Source of the DNA: Macrophomina tecta
Taxonomy: Eukaryota > Ascomycota > Dothideomycetes > Botryosphaeriales > Botryosphaeriaceae
NCBI GenBank assembly: GCA_024180945.1
Contig: JAKSGN010000006.1
Coordinates: 62,001-126,000, forward strand
Direction: 5' to 3'
Length of the DNA: 64,000 nt
A model generated the notes under the pieces. That model saw only the letters and a list, made by a program, of their open reading frames with translations. It was not told the origin of the DNA and ran no database searches. The translations under genes were made by a program, and so were the position numbers. Of the stretch, positions 22,769-33,908 are shown in pieces; within the stretch, counting starts at the first letter, position 1, and the number at the start of each line of letters is the position of its first letter.

Positions 22769-25394
22769 AGCTCGAAGAAAAAGGAAGAAGCCAGCAGCAT
22801 TAGGAGTGCCTTCCGCCGAACCTGAGGCATTCTCTTTTGAACACGTACGCTTTCTTGAAGTTCGTCCATATGCAATATATCGTCAAGGGGGTACTGCTCT
22901 TTGAGTGTGACGTTGAATCGAAAGTATTTCTCTCTATCTTGCTCCTCAAGGCGGTTTGACATGGCCTTGGCATCCTTTTCTCCCTCGATGGAGCGGAATA
23001 GATACCGGATAGACCTTGGTATAAAGCCATCCAGAATAGAGTTTCGATAATCAGCCGTCTTCCTGGGGCTATCCTCAGTCCCAGTGCCCAGAGAGATCAC
23101 GACATCGACCGAGGCATCTGGCCATATATGGCGACTCTCCGCTTGTAAAAGACTGATGGGGTTATTGGCACCTAAACCACCGTCTTGGAAGAACCCTAAG
23201 TGAGAGACGGCGGCGGGGCGAAAGTATAGTGGGGCCGCAGTCGTGGCTCGGGCGCTGCAACTCATTAATGCCTTGTTAAAGTATCATATACTTGCTTACT
23301 TACGCTTCCCAAACGCGAGCTTCGTTCGAGCTCTCTACAGGTCTAAAGCTTTCATATCCTATATTTTTGGTATTTAGCTTGGTAATAATTGACTCGTGCG
23401 AGGACACATACCGCATTGAGGCTTCCGTGTGTCTGACGCGTTGTAATTCGCGAAAAGGAAGATGGACGCATCCGCTATAGACGTTGCGGTTACGGCTAAT
23501 TTTATCCCCGATTGTCTTGAGTTCGAGCCATCGAAAAGACATCTATCGCAACCAAAACTGTCTTGCAAACATTGTTCAAGCATTTTCCAGTCGTACATGC
23601 TATCTCTTATCAGGCCATTAAGGAGCCCTCGTAGTCTCCATCCTAGCTGCTGAGGCTTGCCGGGGAAGAAGCATTTCACTGCATTTGTAAATACCTCAGT
23701 ACATTTTTTGGTGCTCCACCTGTATAAGAATAACCCTAGGACAATGAGTCCGCCTTATTACATTAATCTCAGGCTCGTAAAAATTATGAGGAGAGCTTAC
23801 CTGAACTAGTACCAATGGCCAAGTCGAAAAAATCTTGTATCAAGCAGTTTGGCCCGAGACCTTCCTGTAGAAGGCTCACGACCTCGAGTGGGATCACGCC
23901 TCTTGCACCACCACCATCTATTCCAAGCATACGGATACCGGCCGATGGTGGTTTTAGCTTGGCTGTCAGTGTTCCTTTCGGGCCACAAAACATGCAGCTA
24001 CGAATGTCGAATTGGTGTTCGGAACCAATAGAGCCCTTACCAAAGATTCGGATGCAAGTCTCGCACATGGAGTGACCGCAGCTCAGCACGTGCTCTGGGC
24101 TCCGCAGAAGACAGAAAAGGCATGTGCGGTTATTTTTTAGCGATATCCACGCAGTACATCGGCTTTTTGATGTTGCCAAGTGGACCCCAGACGAGGATTT
24201 CTGACCGGTTTCCAGAGACTGGTAGAGCCGACAGAAGCAGTCTTGCACGGAGCGGCACTGGCCGTTAACGAAAAGCTCTACGTCATAGGCTTTAGAGAAC
24301 GCCTGCTGACAGGCTCTCTTGTAGAGCTTCTGGAATATCAGGTTCGGATCAAACTCTTCCGGCAAAATATATTAGCGAAGGCTTCACAGACAAGGAAGTA
24401 TTGACCTACTATGTGAATTTGGGGGGTATGCATCCATGAGCAAAGCGGATGCCATATGGGAAGCCGCTTCTTCATATGGAATGCAATTTCTTGCAGCAGA
24501 AAGAAAATTACCCAAGTGATAAACGAGATCTAGTTCGGGATAGTAGCGTCGTGCTTCTTTCACAGGATCAAAGGTTCTCAAAGTAGACTCCGTTGCAAGC
24601 TTAAGGGATGCGTAGTACAAAGCGTGAACATGACTGGCGGAGAAAAGCCAGTTTTCATATCGCCGCATACTTACGCCATCTTCGACGCGCTCCAGGATCT
24701 CCGCTTTGAGGTCATGGTATCGGGCTTCGGAGAGTATGGACGGATCGATGAACGCGGAGGAGACTGAGGCAAAGGTGTCAATATCCTCTATCCTCTCTAT
24801 TTTCGCCAATGTCTCCTGGATTTTCTTATAGATGCATCGATCCGAGGATATTAGCAGAACTTGAGGGCGGACAAAGGTCGGCACATTTGCAAATGTGCTC
24901 TTTCCTAGAGATGCCCAACACTGCACCAGAGGGAGGAGATGGTGCGTTTCGATGAATCTGTCCACGAAGAGGCACACCACATTGCAAAGCGGTAGAATGA
25001 CCCTTGCGAATATGTTATTGACCGCTTCTTGACTATTGGCGCGTGGCCAGGTGATGGGATAGGTGATCTCGTCATGACAGGAGTGGCGTGCCATTTCTGA
25101 CCCGCACGTGGTGTATAGAGGACCGTCAGCGACCAGGAGGGGGTTCTCGGAGTTCATAGAGTCTGTTTCTATGCGTATCTGGAGCGAGCCATCTTCTCTT
25201 GCCCTCTTGAAGTTATTGTGAGGAAATATTTTTCGTAAAGCATCGTCCTTTTCCCGTCTTCCAATAAATGTCACCAGGGATGGGGTCTGACGTTCAGGTG
25301 CATATAGCTCTCTTATAACACGGGAGAACCTGCCCGTGTCGACTACACCTGAGTCAGTCAGTTTGAGCCAAGATGTGTGGGTGCAAGGCTTCAT
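22769..25394 (-). CDS. RING-patatin lipase-like protein, truncated by hAT-2
   Basis: The ATG is at 25394. The N-terminal region (PSLVTFIGRREKDD) resembles the GTPase-like domain of large fungal patatin proteins, but the P-loop is degenerate. Next is a RING-like finger (CLFCLLRSPEHVLSCGHSMC). The patatin domain follows: oxyanion motif GGGARG, nucleophile GTSSG split by an intron at 23754-23800, and DGGLGANNP carrying the catalytic Asp. Further introns lie near 24350-24400, 23335-23411 and 23233-23305. All exons are clean. Patatin enzymes hydrolyse membrane phospholipids, and in fungi such multi-domain forms have been linked to non-self recognition and cell death. The frame runs into hAT-2 after FFFELSG; the missing tail is at 19075-19531. 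Confidence 0.8.
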
Positions 25395-25954
25395 TGTCGG
25401 TCGTTGGAGTTTCTGATACGCAGAAAAAGTCTGCAGTTACACGCTTTTTTATAATTCAACGCAGTATTCCTGTTCTGATCAATGCAAAGGTGTCTATTTA
25501 AAGCATTAATTACTTTGGGTGATCACCACTTCTAATGCAGTGGTCACACACCCGATCCGAACTAATGGTCGAGCATGTGAGGTTCAGGACTTGGCGCCAA
25601 CGCTATATACGTTTTGTCAAAATATGCGTTGACCAAGTGTTTTCGCGCCGATAACGCCAGTTCCGCACATGGGCAGAGCTTCAAGCCATGGCGGCTAAAC
25701 AGGCCGTGACGTGTGGCGCAGCAGGATCATCTCCCTTGCAAGCTGCCGAGTCCCCGAGACATAACCGGTTGCCGTTCCTTACTCACGAGGTCTCAACAGG
25801 CCTCTTAATTCTGGGTAGCACTTTTGACGTATCTTAAGCAGCACAATAGCAGCACGCGATGCACATAGCAAAGGAAGCATCAATTAATACATTCGTATGG
25901 TCCCGCGAAGCGCTACAACACGAGAATGGCCAATGCACCATATCACGAGCATCC
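25395..25954. other. Intergenic, nothing recognised
   Basis: Upstream flank of the patatin gene. A few short frames and no recognised element. Confidence 0.45.
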
Positions 25955-26266
25955 TCAGCGCATGTTTCCGTGCACAATTCCTCTAAGTTTCTTGCGACGC
26001 TCAATTTCCCCGTCAAAACGCTCTTTAAGTGATTCAATCTCACTTCGGAGCCCTTGTAGCACTATTTGCTGGTCAAGCATATAGCGATGCAAGGCTTGAA
26101 GCAGACACGCTTGTTCTTTCAGTTTTTCTTTGGCTTCCTCAAGCGTGAAAGGTGGTATGATAATTCCGGAAGGTTGCTGGGAAGGATGCTGGTGTGATTG
26201 CAGTCGAGCGCGGTGAATAGCCATCAGGGACTCGGAGTCCGTTGTAGTAGCGCTGCATGGACTCAA
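25955..26266 (-). CDS. Small coiled-coil hypothetical protein
   Basis: The open frame of about 100 residues has a Ser/Gln-rich start and then a long amphipathic helix (FTLEEAKEKLKEQ, LRSEIESLKERFDGEIERRKK) typical of a coiled coil. The frame has no ATG at its first codon; an internal ATG (MAIHRARL) or an upstream exon within 26263-26679 is likely. No family is recognised. Confidence 0.4.
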   Translation of the reverse strand: MSPCSATTTDSESLMAIHRARLQSHQHPSQQPSGIIIPPFTLEEAKEKLKEQACLLQALHRYMLDQQIVLQGLRSEIESLKERFDGEIERRKKLRGIVHGNMR

Positions 26267-26965
26267 CCTGAGTAAATCCAGAGCCTGCTCCCCCTGCTCC
26301 TCCTGCTGCTCCTTCCCCTCCTCCTTTTCCTGAGAAATGTCGATGCCCGGTGGCGTTGAGGTTGTGGATCCTGAGCGAGTGGTCTAGGAGCTTGTAAGCT
26401 TTGCAGGACCCCCATGTGGTCCAAACTTACCACCATGTTGTCTGGAAAAGTTGCGTGCAGTTTCTTTTGTCTGGGCAGGGAAGAGAGGACTACTGGAAGC
26501 CTGCGGAGACTTATAGAGTGGTGTTCAATATATGCGCTTTCTATTTCAAGCTTGTGTGAGCGTAAGGGTGGGTGATCAGTGGCGAAGCTACGCGCTAGAG
26601 TATTGCTAATTACCGACTTTGAGATCCGTCCAATAACTAGAGGCTGGGGACGATGCAGGTGAGGGTGGTGACTGATCAAGGCTAGCCCGAGTCATCCGGT
26701 AGGATCACTTAAGCGGCTGCTTGCGCGTATACGCGCAGGCAACCAATTGCACGACGCGGTGATTCGATTGGGTGAGGAGGGCGAATCGCCGATGGACTGG
26801 CAGGCAGTCTGCTTAATCTCTGATTGACCGAGATTCGCATTGCTTTGGCAACTATTACAACCGGGGCCAGAAGGAAAGGCAAGATAAATACCTTCGCGAC
26901 AGCTCCTTAGTATGTGACAACATCAGTCTGAAATCTCAAACGGACCAATAACCAAGGAAACAAAA

Positions 26966-27994
26966 ATGCAGCTTCTCCCTTCCCCATGCATGGGGTTTAC
27001 ATTATCACCCCTCAAGGTTTACAAGATGATTCTCTTGGCCTGTTCCCTTGTTTCATTCTACTGGCTTGGGTTTGCGTGCCGGCGCGTGTTCTATAACGGC
27101 ATGTTCGCCCACCAATCTTTCACACCCTGTGAGTTACTTCGTCAGCATGATTAATTTGTCTAACATTAGTTAGTTCCTCGAAAAATCTGGCAGATTCAGC
27201 ATTATGCTCCAGAGGAAAAACCAGTGTTTGTCGACGACTATCGGGAGCAGTGGATACGAGCAAACCCCGGATATCGGTACGAGTGCTTGACTGGAGAGAC
27301 CGAGGAGGTGTTTGTGCGCCACGTCTTTCGTAACGACGAAGATATACGTCGAACATACACCGCCCTCAAAGATGATCCAATCCTCCGGGCGGATTATCTT
27401 CGATATTTGGTCCTCCTCGCTGAAGGTGGCGTCTATACGGACGTTGATACACGGCCACTGCAGTCAATCGAGTCTTGGGTTCCTGAAGAGTACCTGGGCC
27501 AAGCCAACGTCGTCTTAGGCGTGGAAATTGATAAGAATCAAGGCCAGCTGTGGCGAGGCGTCCCTTGGACTGTGCAGATGTCACAGTTCACAATTATGAC
27601 GAAAGCGAATCACCCGATGATGCACCGAGTAGTAGACAGCGTCAGAGAAAACCTGGAAAGGTTCCTGGAGCAGCACGGCACCGAAACGTTGCCACAGATA
27701 TTCTTCGACGACGTAATCGGTCTCACAGGGCCGCGAGTCTTCACCAGTGCTGTATTCCACTACTTATCTGAGCAGACTGGATCTAATATCACCGGAAGAG
27801 AAGTATCTGGATTACATGAGCCAGTTCTTATAGCGGATGTGCTTATATTCCCGGTGAATTGGTTTGCAAGTGGACAGCTACACTCAAACTCTGGCACATC
27901 AGAGGATAGGACGGCGCTGGTAGCACATACGTGGATGTCAAGCTGGGTCCCAGCTCATCCTCATCAAGCTGCCGATAATTCATACATCAGCTAG
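26966..27994 (+). CDS. GT32 (OCH1-type) glycosyltransferase, 327 aa
   Basis: Exon 1 is 26966-27128, with a Golgi-type signal anchor (MILLACSLVSFYWLGFACRR). The intron is 27129-27173 (GTGAGT donor, CTAAC branch, TTAG end). Exon 2 is 27174-27994. The phases fit and give the family opening PRKIWQIQHYAP, then YRYECLTGE, an ADYLRYLVLLAEGGVY stretch and the metal/nucleotide-sugar motif DVD in YTDVDTRPL. OCH1/SUR1-type enzymes transfer mannose to glycoproteins or inositol-phosphoceramide in the Golgi lumen. The exact acceptor here is not shown. It is intact, with no RIP-type stops. Confidence 0.8.
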
Positions 27995-28256
27995 AACTAG
28001 TACACAAGATAAACTCATGACATCCCAGCTTTACTTCTTCCATGCAAGAAGCTTGTATTCCATAATTCGCTCCTGGTCTTTGAAGTGCTCTCTTATGCTA
28101 TCGGTACCCTCGATGTAGCTCAAAAGAGCGGTCGATTTTCACGCCGCAGCCCCTGGCATCAAATCCCCGCCTGTCCTGTCGTGCTCGTTGTGAAAGAGGA
28201 GTGGATACGCGATTATAGTTGCTTGAGCCATGTCTGCGTTCTGGTGCTGGACGCTA

Positions 28257-28574
28257 TTAGCTTCTCTTCATCTGAGACGTGCCGATACGTACACGCCCCA
28301 CGATCTCTCTCTCGACAAGACCAAACTCCACGAGGTCTGGCGTATAATCCGGCTGCCCCACGATCCATTCGTCAATTTCATGTAGGTTCCATTGGCCTTC
28401 CGCATACCAGGTCGAATGGTTCCGACGCAACGTCTCAAGCCGGGCTTTCACGCTGGGGACTCCCCTGGTACTCAGACATTTGTGGAGAATAAGAGCAGCA
28501 CAAGCTTTCTTGATGATACCCCTCGAGGTAAAGTAAAGAAGGACGATGTCTTCCTGGACCGACCATTGAGCCAT
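28257..28574 (-). CDS. Hypothetical 105-aa protein of a small fungal family
   Basis: It starts at the ATG at 28574 with WSVQEDIVLLYFTSRGI, followed by conserved-looking SVKARLETLRRNH and a Trp-rich segment ending in DEWI. The start resembles a Myb/SANT-like or similar helical domain common in fungal hypothetical proteins; I cannot name it further. It is a single exon and may be a fragment. Confidence 0.45.
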   Translation of the reverse strand: MAQWSVQEDIVLLYFTSRGIIKKACAALILHKCLSTRGVPSVKARLETLRRNHSTWYAEGQWNLHEIDEWIVGQPDYTPDLVEFGLVEREIVGRVRIGTSQMKRS

Positions 28575-29025
28575 GTTGTAGGTTCCGAATGATGAGCAGA
28601 ATGATGTCGGTCCCAGTTGTGCATGCCCTTATCTCTCATAGTGCGCACGCCGCATTCCCGCGGCCTAAATCGGACATAGTCGTGCGGCGTGGATGGAATG
28701 CGGAGGCGTACGACTCCAAGGACCTTGAATCACAAATTTCCGGCTTTTGCCATGGCTCTGTCTCCTGGTTCACGGCAAAGATTTCGTGCGGCGTAGCAGC
28801 TCAGCCGGAAGATTCGAGCAATATGGTTGGTCAGCAACGCATATGACACCAGATCCTAAGTGATAATACTAAGCGGCTGCCTGGAACAGCCCGAGGAAGC
28901 GCCTGTCAGGCAGGAGTTGCGTTGTCACAGCGCAGTAGATTGGTTGGGCTAACCGGTAGGTACGAGGTGCCAGCGTGCTTTGAGCAGACGCGCGGAAAAA
29001 ATCGTGGGCAAGGGACGAACGGCTT
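28575..29025. other. Intergenic, nothing recognised
   Basis: Gap between the small gene and the Tc1-like element. No supported feature was seen. Confidence 0.45.
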
Positions 29026-29027
29026 TA

Positions 29028-30338
29028 CCGCACCCGTGCAAAAGTCAGGGCGCACGGCCAAGGCGCTAATTATCCTGCCACCAACACCAATACTTTGGAG
29101 TCGTATTATTCAACAAGGAGTTGCTCAAATGCAGTAAGAGTTGATTCTTTATAAAGCTAGGCTACCAGCGAGTTTGATAGCCACCAGCTTGAATAACATC
29201 TACAAGCCGTTGTGGCATACTTTTACAAAGCGCTTTAAGGCTTGGTTTTTCCACCAATGCGTATGCCCTAGGTAACCACTCAGCTAGTAATGCCTCCACG
29301 CGCTCAGGATTCTTCTCAAGCTCAATAAATGGCGCAATCTCTTGAAGCTTCATCTTTAGTGGCCACCAAAGGTATTCCTGGAGGTTCAGATCAGGCGAAT
29401 ATGGGGGGTGAGTAATGCACCTAATTTGGTGATCACGCAGCCATTTCTTCACCCGGTTCGCCCGATGAATACCAGCACCATCTTGTAACCAGTACATACC
29501 ATAGTCGTAGTTTCTTGGCACCTGTTCCTCCAGTACTTTGATATAGGATTTGGCAGTATAGCCTTGCCTAGGAGAGTCCAAATCACGCTCCATAACGTGT
29601 AAATCAGACACCCCTAGCTGGCCTGAAAAGCCACCCCATACCATACATCTTGCCTTCTTGCCAAGTGGCCGTGTATTAAGCCGGCTTTGGTCCCACTTTT
29701 GCTGGCCAGGCGTACGGAAAACCCAGCTTGGTGCGTGGCCAGAGCCCTGCTCAACTGAGCACTCATCACCGAACGTAACCCTCATCCACCATCTCCAGCT
29801 CTTATACCGGTATTTCTTTGCATATTGGTACCGAATGCGGGCATTCGCTTGAGAGATCCAAGGCCGATTCTTTGCACGCCATTTGGTAATATGGTTCTTG
29901 CGTAGAATACGCCTGAGCGTATCTTTATGGATAGATAACTGGAGTTGCTTAATCACCTGGCTGTGCTTAAGTTTTGGGAACCGGTTAACAAAACGAATAA
30001 TCTGGCGCTCCGTGCGAAGGCTGACTTTGGGGGGACGGCCAGTACGAGGTGTTAGATCAATCTGGCCAGTCGTATTGTAGTGGTTGATGCAGCTCCTAAT
30101 TGCGTGTTCTGAGAAGCGAGTCTCACGGGCAATTTGACGCCCAGATTTACCATCTTGCGATTGTGTAATAACCGAAACTCGTTGATCATGTGAAAGCTGA
30201 TGCCTTTGCCTAGCATTGCCTGAAATTTCGCGTCCAAAGATGCGCTGCATGGTGGTGTAATGAGGCAAGGGATGAAGAGGGTACGTTGTTGTTTTGACTC
30301 GTGCACGTCCGTGCGCCCTGACTTTTGCACGGGTGCGG
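29028..30338 (-). mobile_element. Tc1-like transposon, 1311 bp, apparently intact
   Basis: The terminal inverted repeats match perfectly over 30 bp (they start CCGCACCCGTGCAAAAGTCA). The element is flanked by the TA target duplication at 29026-29027 and 30339-30340, as required for the Tc1/mariner superfamily. It contains a single open transposase gene on the minus strand, and neither the ends nor the gene show RIP damage. I found no obvious gene across the insertion site. Confidence 0.92.
29162..30250 (-). CDS. Tc1-type DDE transposase, 362 aa
   Basis: The ATG at 30250 (MQRIFGREI) is chosen over the upstream TTG. The N-terminal helix-turn-helix region (SVITQSQDGKSGRQIARET) and GRPP hook bind the inverted repeats. 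The catalytic residues are Asp162 (TFGDEC), Asp257 (LQDGAGIH) and Glu292 (SPDLNLQEYLW), with 34 residues between the last two, i.e. DD34E, the Tc1 type. The full-length uninterrupted frame suggests an active or recently active element. Confidence 0.9.
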   Translation of the reverse strand: MQRIFGREISGNARQRHQLSHDQRVSVITQSQDGKSGRQIARETRFSEHAIRSCINHYNTTGQIDLTPRTGRPPKVSLRTERQIIRFVNRFPKLKHSQVIKQLQLSIHKDTLRRILRKNHITKWRAKNRPWISQANARIRYQYAKKYRYKSWRWWMRVTFGDECSVEQGSGHAPSWVFRTPGQQKWDQSRLNTRPLGKKARCMVWGGFSGQLGVSDLHVMERDLDSPRQGYTAKSYIKVLEEQVPRNYDYGMYWLQDGAGIHRANRVKKWLRDHQIRCITHPPYSPDLNLQEYLWWPLKMKLQEIAPFIELEKNPERVEALLAEWLPRAYALVEKPSLKALCKSMPQRLVDVIQAGGYQTRW

Positions 30339-30340
30339 TA

Positions 30341-31825
30341 CGGCGCATACCGGGAAAGTAGCCAATGGTTTTTCCAAGAAAAAGAATATGCTTGCGCCTA
30401 TCCGGTTCCCCGCCGCTTCTAGCCAAGATTAGATGTAAACGCCGAACAACTCTCACAGGAGTGTTCGGCATGGCAACATTGGCGCCTATGAGAAAATAAA
30501 TACAGTGCTCGCCACGCACGAGAATGGCATGAAGAAAACCGAATGTTCCTCTAAGACTTAAAGACATGCCACCCAAGACGTTTGCCCCTCTGAAAATGCC
30601 ATGGTCCAGACTGCCCATCTGGATTGGTCTTCTCACTAGCTTCCATTGTCTTGCAGTAAGCAATTCCCTTCCCACGGACAATGCCAGAACTGACAAGTAA
30701 GAATCACCTTATGGGCTCCCTCCATCAGCAATTGCGCGCCTCCCTAGAGGGTGCAGACGCCCTGCCAGCCAGTATATTCTTTGTACACTTCACCTTGGGC
30801 CGGCTGGTGTTTTTCGTTTGGGAGATCAGTCAGGCGTGCATCCTTGTTCTTTGGGATTTTGATGGTAGAATCGGTTACCTGTGGAAAATTTGGGCCGTAT
30901 CTTGGGCGTTGTCATTCTACTGCATTGTTGTTGCGACGGACGTCGCCATGTATCCTCGTTCGCCGTTTCTTCTGGAGCTGAGCGGGATGGGCGAGCACCT
31001 CCTTCTTGTGGCACTGGGAGCTTCATTCGTGGTTTTTTTCTCTTAATTACGGAGGCAACCACTTCGGCCCGTACCGCACAATCAGCTATATAGGTGGAGG
31101 GAAGTTTGAGGTCTTATGAAATGGATGAGGTCGTGGAATTTGCGCCTCCAGTGCAGGCGAGTCGTCTCCAAGCCGGTCGAAGTGGGGTGGTGATCACCGC
31201 GCTTCGGGGGAGCATCGTCTTCGGCCTATCATTGCTCCCGTGCGCCGCGTGCGTTGCGCCACATCACACTGTTGCCTAATCGCCTGCGGCCGTCTCTCCA
31301 TTAAGCACAAGTCTGGCCCCTGACTCGCGGATCTGTTCATCGTGACGGCGCATCTACGGATAGAGACAATCGCTTGAACGATCGGCGGCGCACTTCCAGA
31401 GCCTGCCTCTGCCCATCAAATGACCCTCGTATTTCAAGGGATCGTTTTATGCGCTCTGCTCATTCCCGACCAATGTTGGCCTGTTCCTGGCGGGGAGGTT
31501 GTTCTCTTGGCCTTGCTTTCATCCATCAATCTCGCTGTGCAGGGGGGCACTGCCGGAGATTATTGCCATCTTCCTTCTCAGAGAAAAACCCTTGGCCACT
31601 GTTCAATTCAGTGAGTCATGTTATTGTTTGCGCATTAACCGCGTTCCCCGAACCGCTGGGTCGGGACTGAAGGATTGCTGCGCAAGGTATATACAACACC
31701 GAAGAAGTCCATCCGCTATCTGAACCAGTCGTGAGCAGGCCCTGCTTGACTGCGCCGCACAAAGTCTGAGGCCTCGTGCCGCCCGAGTGAAATACACGGC
31801 TCACGAGCCCTGCACAATCCGAAAC
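30341..31825. other. Intergenic, nothing firmly supported
   Basis: Contains several frames of 60-120 codons, including a hydrophobic one at 30681-31046, none with family resemblance or splice support. Confidence 0.4.
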
Positions 31826-32360
31826 TTATCCTCCCATCATATGTTGCGGAGCAAAGTCCGAGTTCCATTCGTACCCAGTGGGTCTTGGCTGCTCCCCGTG
31901 AGCAGACGCGGCATTCTGAGTTGAGTCGTGCTCCATTGTGGCCTCATGCATAAGCTGAAAGCGCAATTGATCCATCTTCTTGCGTAGCAGTTCCAACTCC
32001 CTCGCTACTCGTGATAACTCCCTATTGACTATAAGCTAGAGGCCGAAAAGAGGAAGGGGTCGCATACTTTTCTAGATCGGTCAGGGTATTTACATGACTA
32101 ATCTGGCCGCTTCCCATGAAGACATTGCCCGAAGCTGAGCGTTTCCACGGGTCACTGAGTTGGATTTCTTGCTTTGACCAATCTGTACCGGGGGACCAAG
32201 TAGCGTAGTAGTCGATGATATCTTCATTCGTCAACGATACAGATGTGTTCGGGCTCTGGCCGGAAAATTCATTCGAGCTGGGAATACCGAAGGTGAAATC
32301 GCTACAATCTACAAAGAAGAGTGCTCCCATTTCGTTATCCGTGTAGCTTGGATATTCCAT
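31826..32360 (-). CDS. Hypothetical coiled-coil protein, two exons, 162 aa
   Basis: Exon 1 is 32360-32068 (ATG, then an acidic Ser-rich region with DIIDYYATW and LSDPWKRS). The intron is 32067-32022 (GTATGC donor, CAATAG acceptor, phase 2). Exon 2 is 32021-31826, ending in TAA. The junction creates a continuous coiled coil (LEKELSRVARELELLRKKMD), which strongly supports this splice. The function is unknown. The pattern (acidic region plus leucine-heptad) is compatible with a small nuclear or scaffolding protein, but there is no basic DNA-binding region. Confidence 0.6.
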
Positions 32361-32613
32361 GATAAAGAGTAGAGGTTGTGTGAGGATCTATTTGCTAGTG
32401 TGTTTGTGAGAACAGATTGGACTTTCGAAGGTGAGCTCTATGAGACATGCAGGTTCCTCCCAACACAACCGCCAGGGCTTATAAGCAAGTATTCCGCCAT
32501 ACGCTTGTGGGAAATCTATATTTATCTTCATTAACCGCCGAATGTTACCGGATAGTATCACTCCCATCACTACCTGTTTACCCGCCAGCACCTAATTAAG
32601 CAGCCCAGAAAGA

Positions 32614-32740
32614 CAGGGTGGTCAACAACCAAACAAACCAAACAAATATTTGGAAAATCTTTGCTTATCGGCTGCTCTGATTGGTCGATAAACAAGATTT
32701 GCCACATATTGTTTGGTTTGTTTGGTTGTTGACCACCCTG
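32614..32740. mobile_element. 127-bp palindromic MITE, probably hAT-derived
   Basis: The two ends are inverted copies over more than 30 bp: CAGGGTGGTCAACAACCAAA at the left and its complement ending CCACCCTG at the right, around a short AT-rich centre. CAG...CTG ends fit the hAT superfamily. AGAAAGA occurs on both sides (32607-32613 and 32744-32750), three bases off on the right, so the target duplication is imperfect. There is no coding capacity. Confidence 0.65.
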
Positions 32741-32929
32741 CTGAGAAAGAAAAGTGAAGATTGGCCAAATACTTTCGCAACGCGCGCCTACCACCATTGT
32801 AACCTCCCCCCCTATGTGCCGGAAAACCCTGTGTGCCGGAAGAAGCTGGAGGTACTTTAAGATTTGAGCAATATAAAGCCTGCGCGCATAGTTTTGTTCG
32901 TGGTGTACTGCAATCATTGTAATTTGTAG

Positions 32930-33700
32930 TAGATAGTAAAGCTTTTAGATTCCTCTTACTTAAAAATTACGCAAAGCTGGCTATTTTATCGCACGATGCG
33001 CGCTTAACGTCTCTTAACGCCTTAACAGAACTTCCTTAATATACCAGCGTTACCTTGCTTTACCGCTATATAAAATGAGCGTAATAATCCTTCTAGGTCC
33101 GCGATACTTCATATACTGCTTCTAAATTATATTCTGTGATGTTCGTGATGCTAGAGGCAAATCCGCTACGGAGGTCGGTATATCTAGCAAGCTATAGCCA
33201 CGAAAGCGGACATAGGGGTATTATTATATAATACTAAGACGCGCAGCTTAATATACTATCCGGAACCTTCTACCCCGCCTGCCCCCCTGCTGATTAACTT
33301 AGCTATAATAATGACTAAGAGTCTTGCTGTTAGGTGGCGTAGCGAGGCGTAGTTACTGTCTCCAACCGCTTAATCGCCAAACCCTAACTGCCACGCGAAC
33401 CGTTTATCTGTTCTCCACTTCCATTACCTGCATCTGGTGGCAATCTTAGGTGGCGAATCACTTTAAATACCATTGTTTCTACTGGGCTTGTCGCTTGCGT
33501 AATTTAAGTTACCAGTTCCACGAACGGCTGGAGACTTGTCGGAGCGGGGTTGCGGCTGAGATGCACAGCCACCTTTAGCTTCAGCCTACAGCATCTCAGC
33601 TGTTCTCAGCCTGACCACCTACTTCTTCTTTCACCTCATCGCTCAGCTTCTGTTAAAGTTCCTGACCAGACTTCTTTACGCATCTTGAAGTGGTGCAGGC
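32930..33700. repeat. AT-rich, RIP-like degenerate stretch
   Basis: TpA-rich sequence with many TTA/CTA/TAG words and no open frame, similar in character to positions 1-5840. It precedes the NACHT gene. Its origin is unknown. Confidence 0.4.
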
Positions 33701-33908
33701 GAATTAAAGTCCAGGTCCTTTAGGTGGCAAGTTCGGTCCCCCGGTTTGTTCCATGCGTGTTAAGCAGTGCTACAGGCAACAGCTCCCATACATTCTGGTC
33801 ACCAATTCTGTCTTTTGTTCTCCACTTAAACCGCGAAGAGAAACGCTCACGTCCAGTTCTGCTACGCTGGGTCAATTTCCAAGCCTCTGAATCAGTACTC
33901 ACCGCTCC

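Noticed and set aside
30681..31046. Hydrophobic 121-codon frame resembling a membrane protein
   Set aside because: No homology, no splice or promoter support, and overlapping frames of similar length; chance hydrophobicity is likely.
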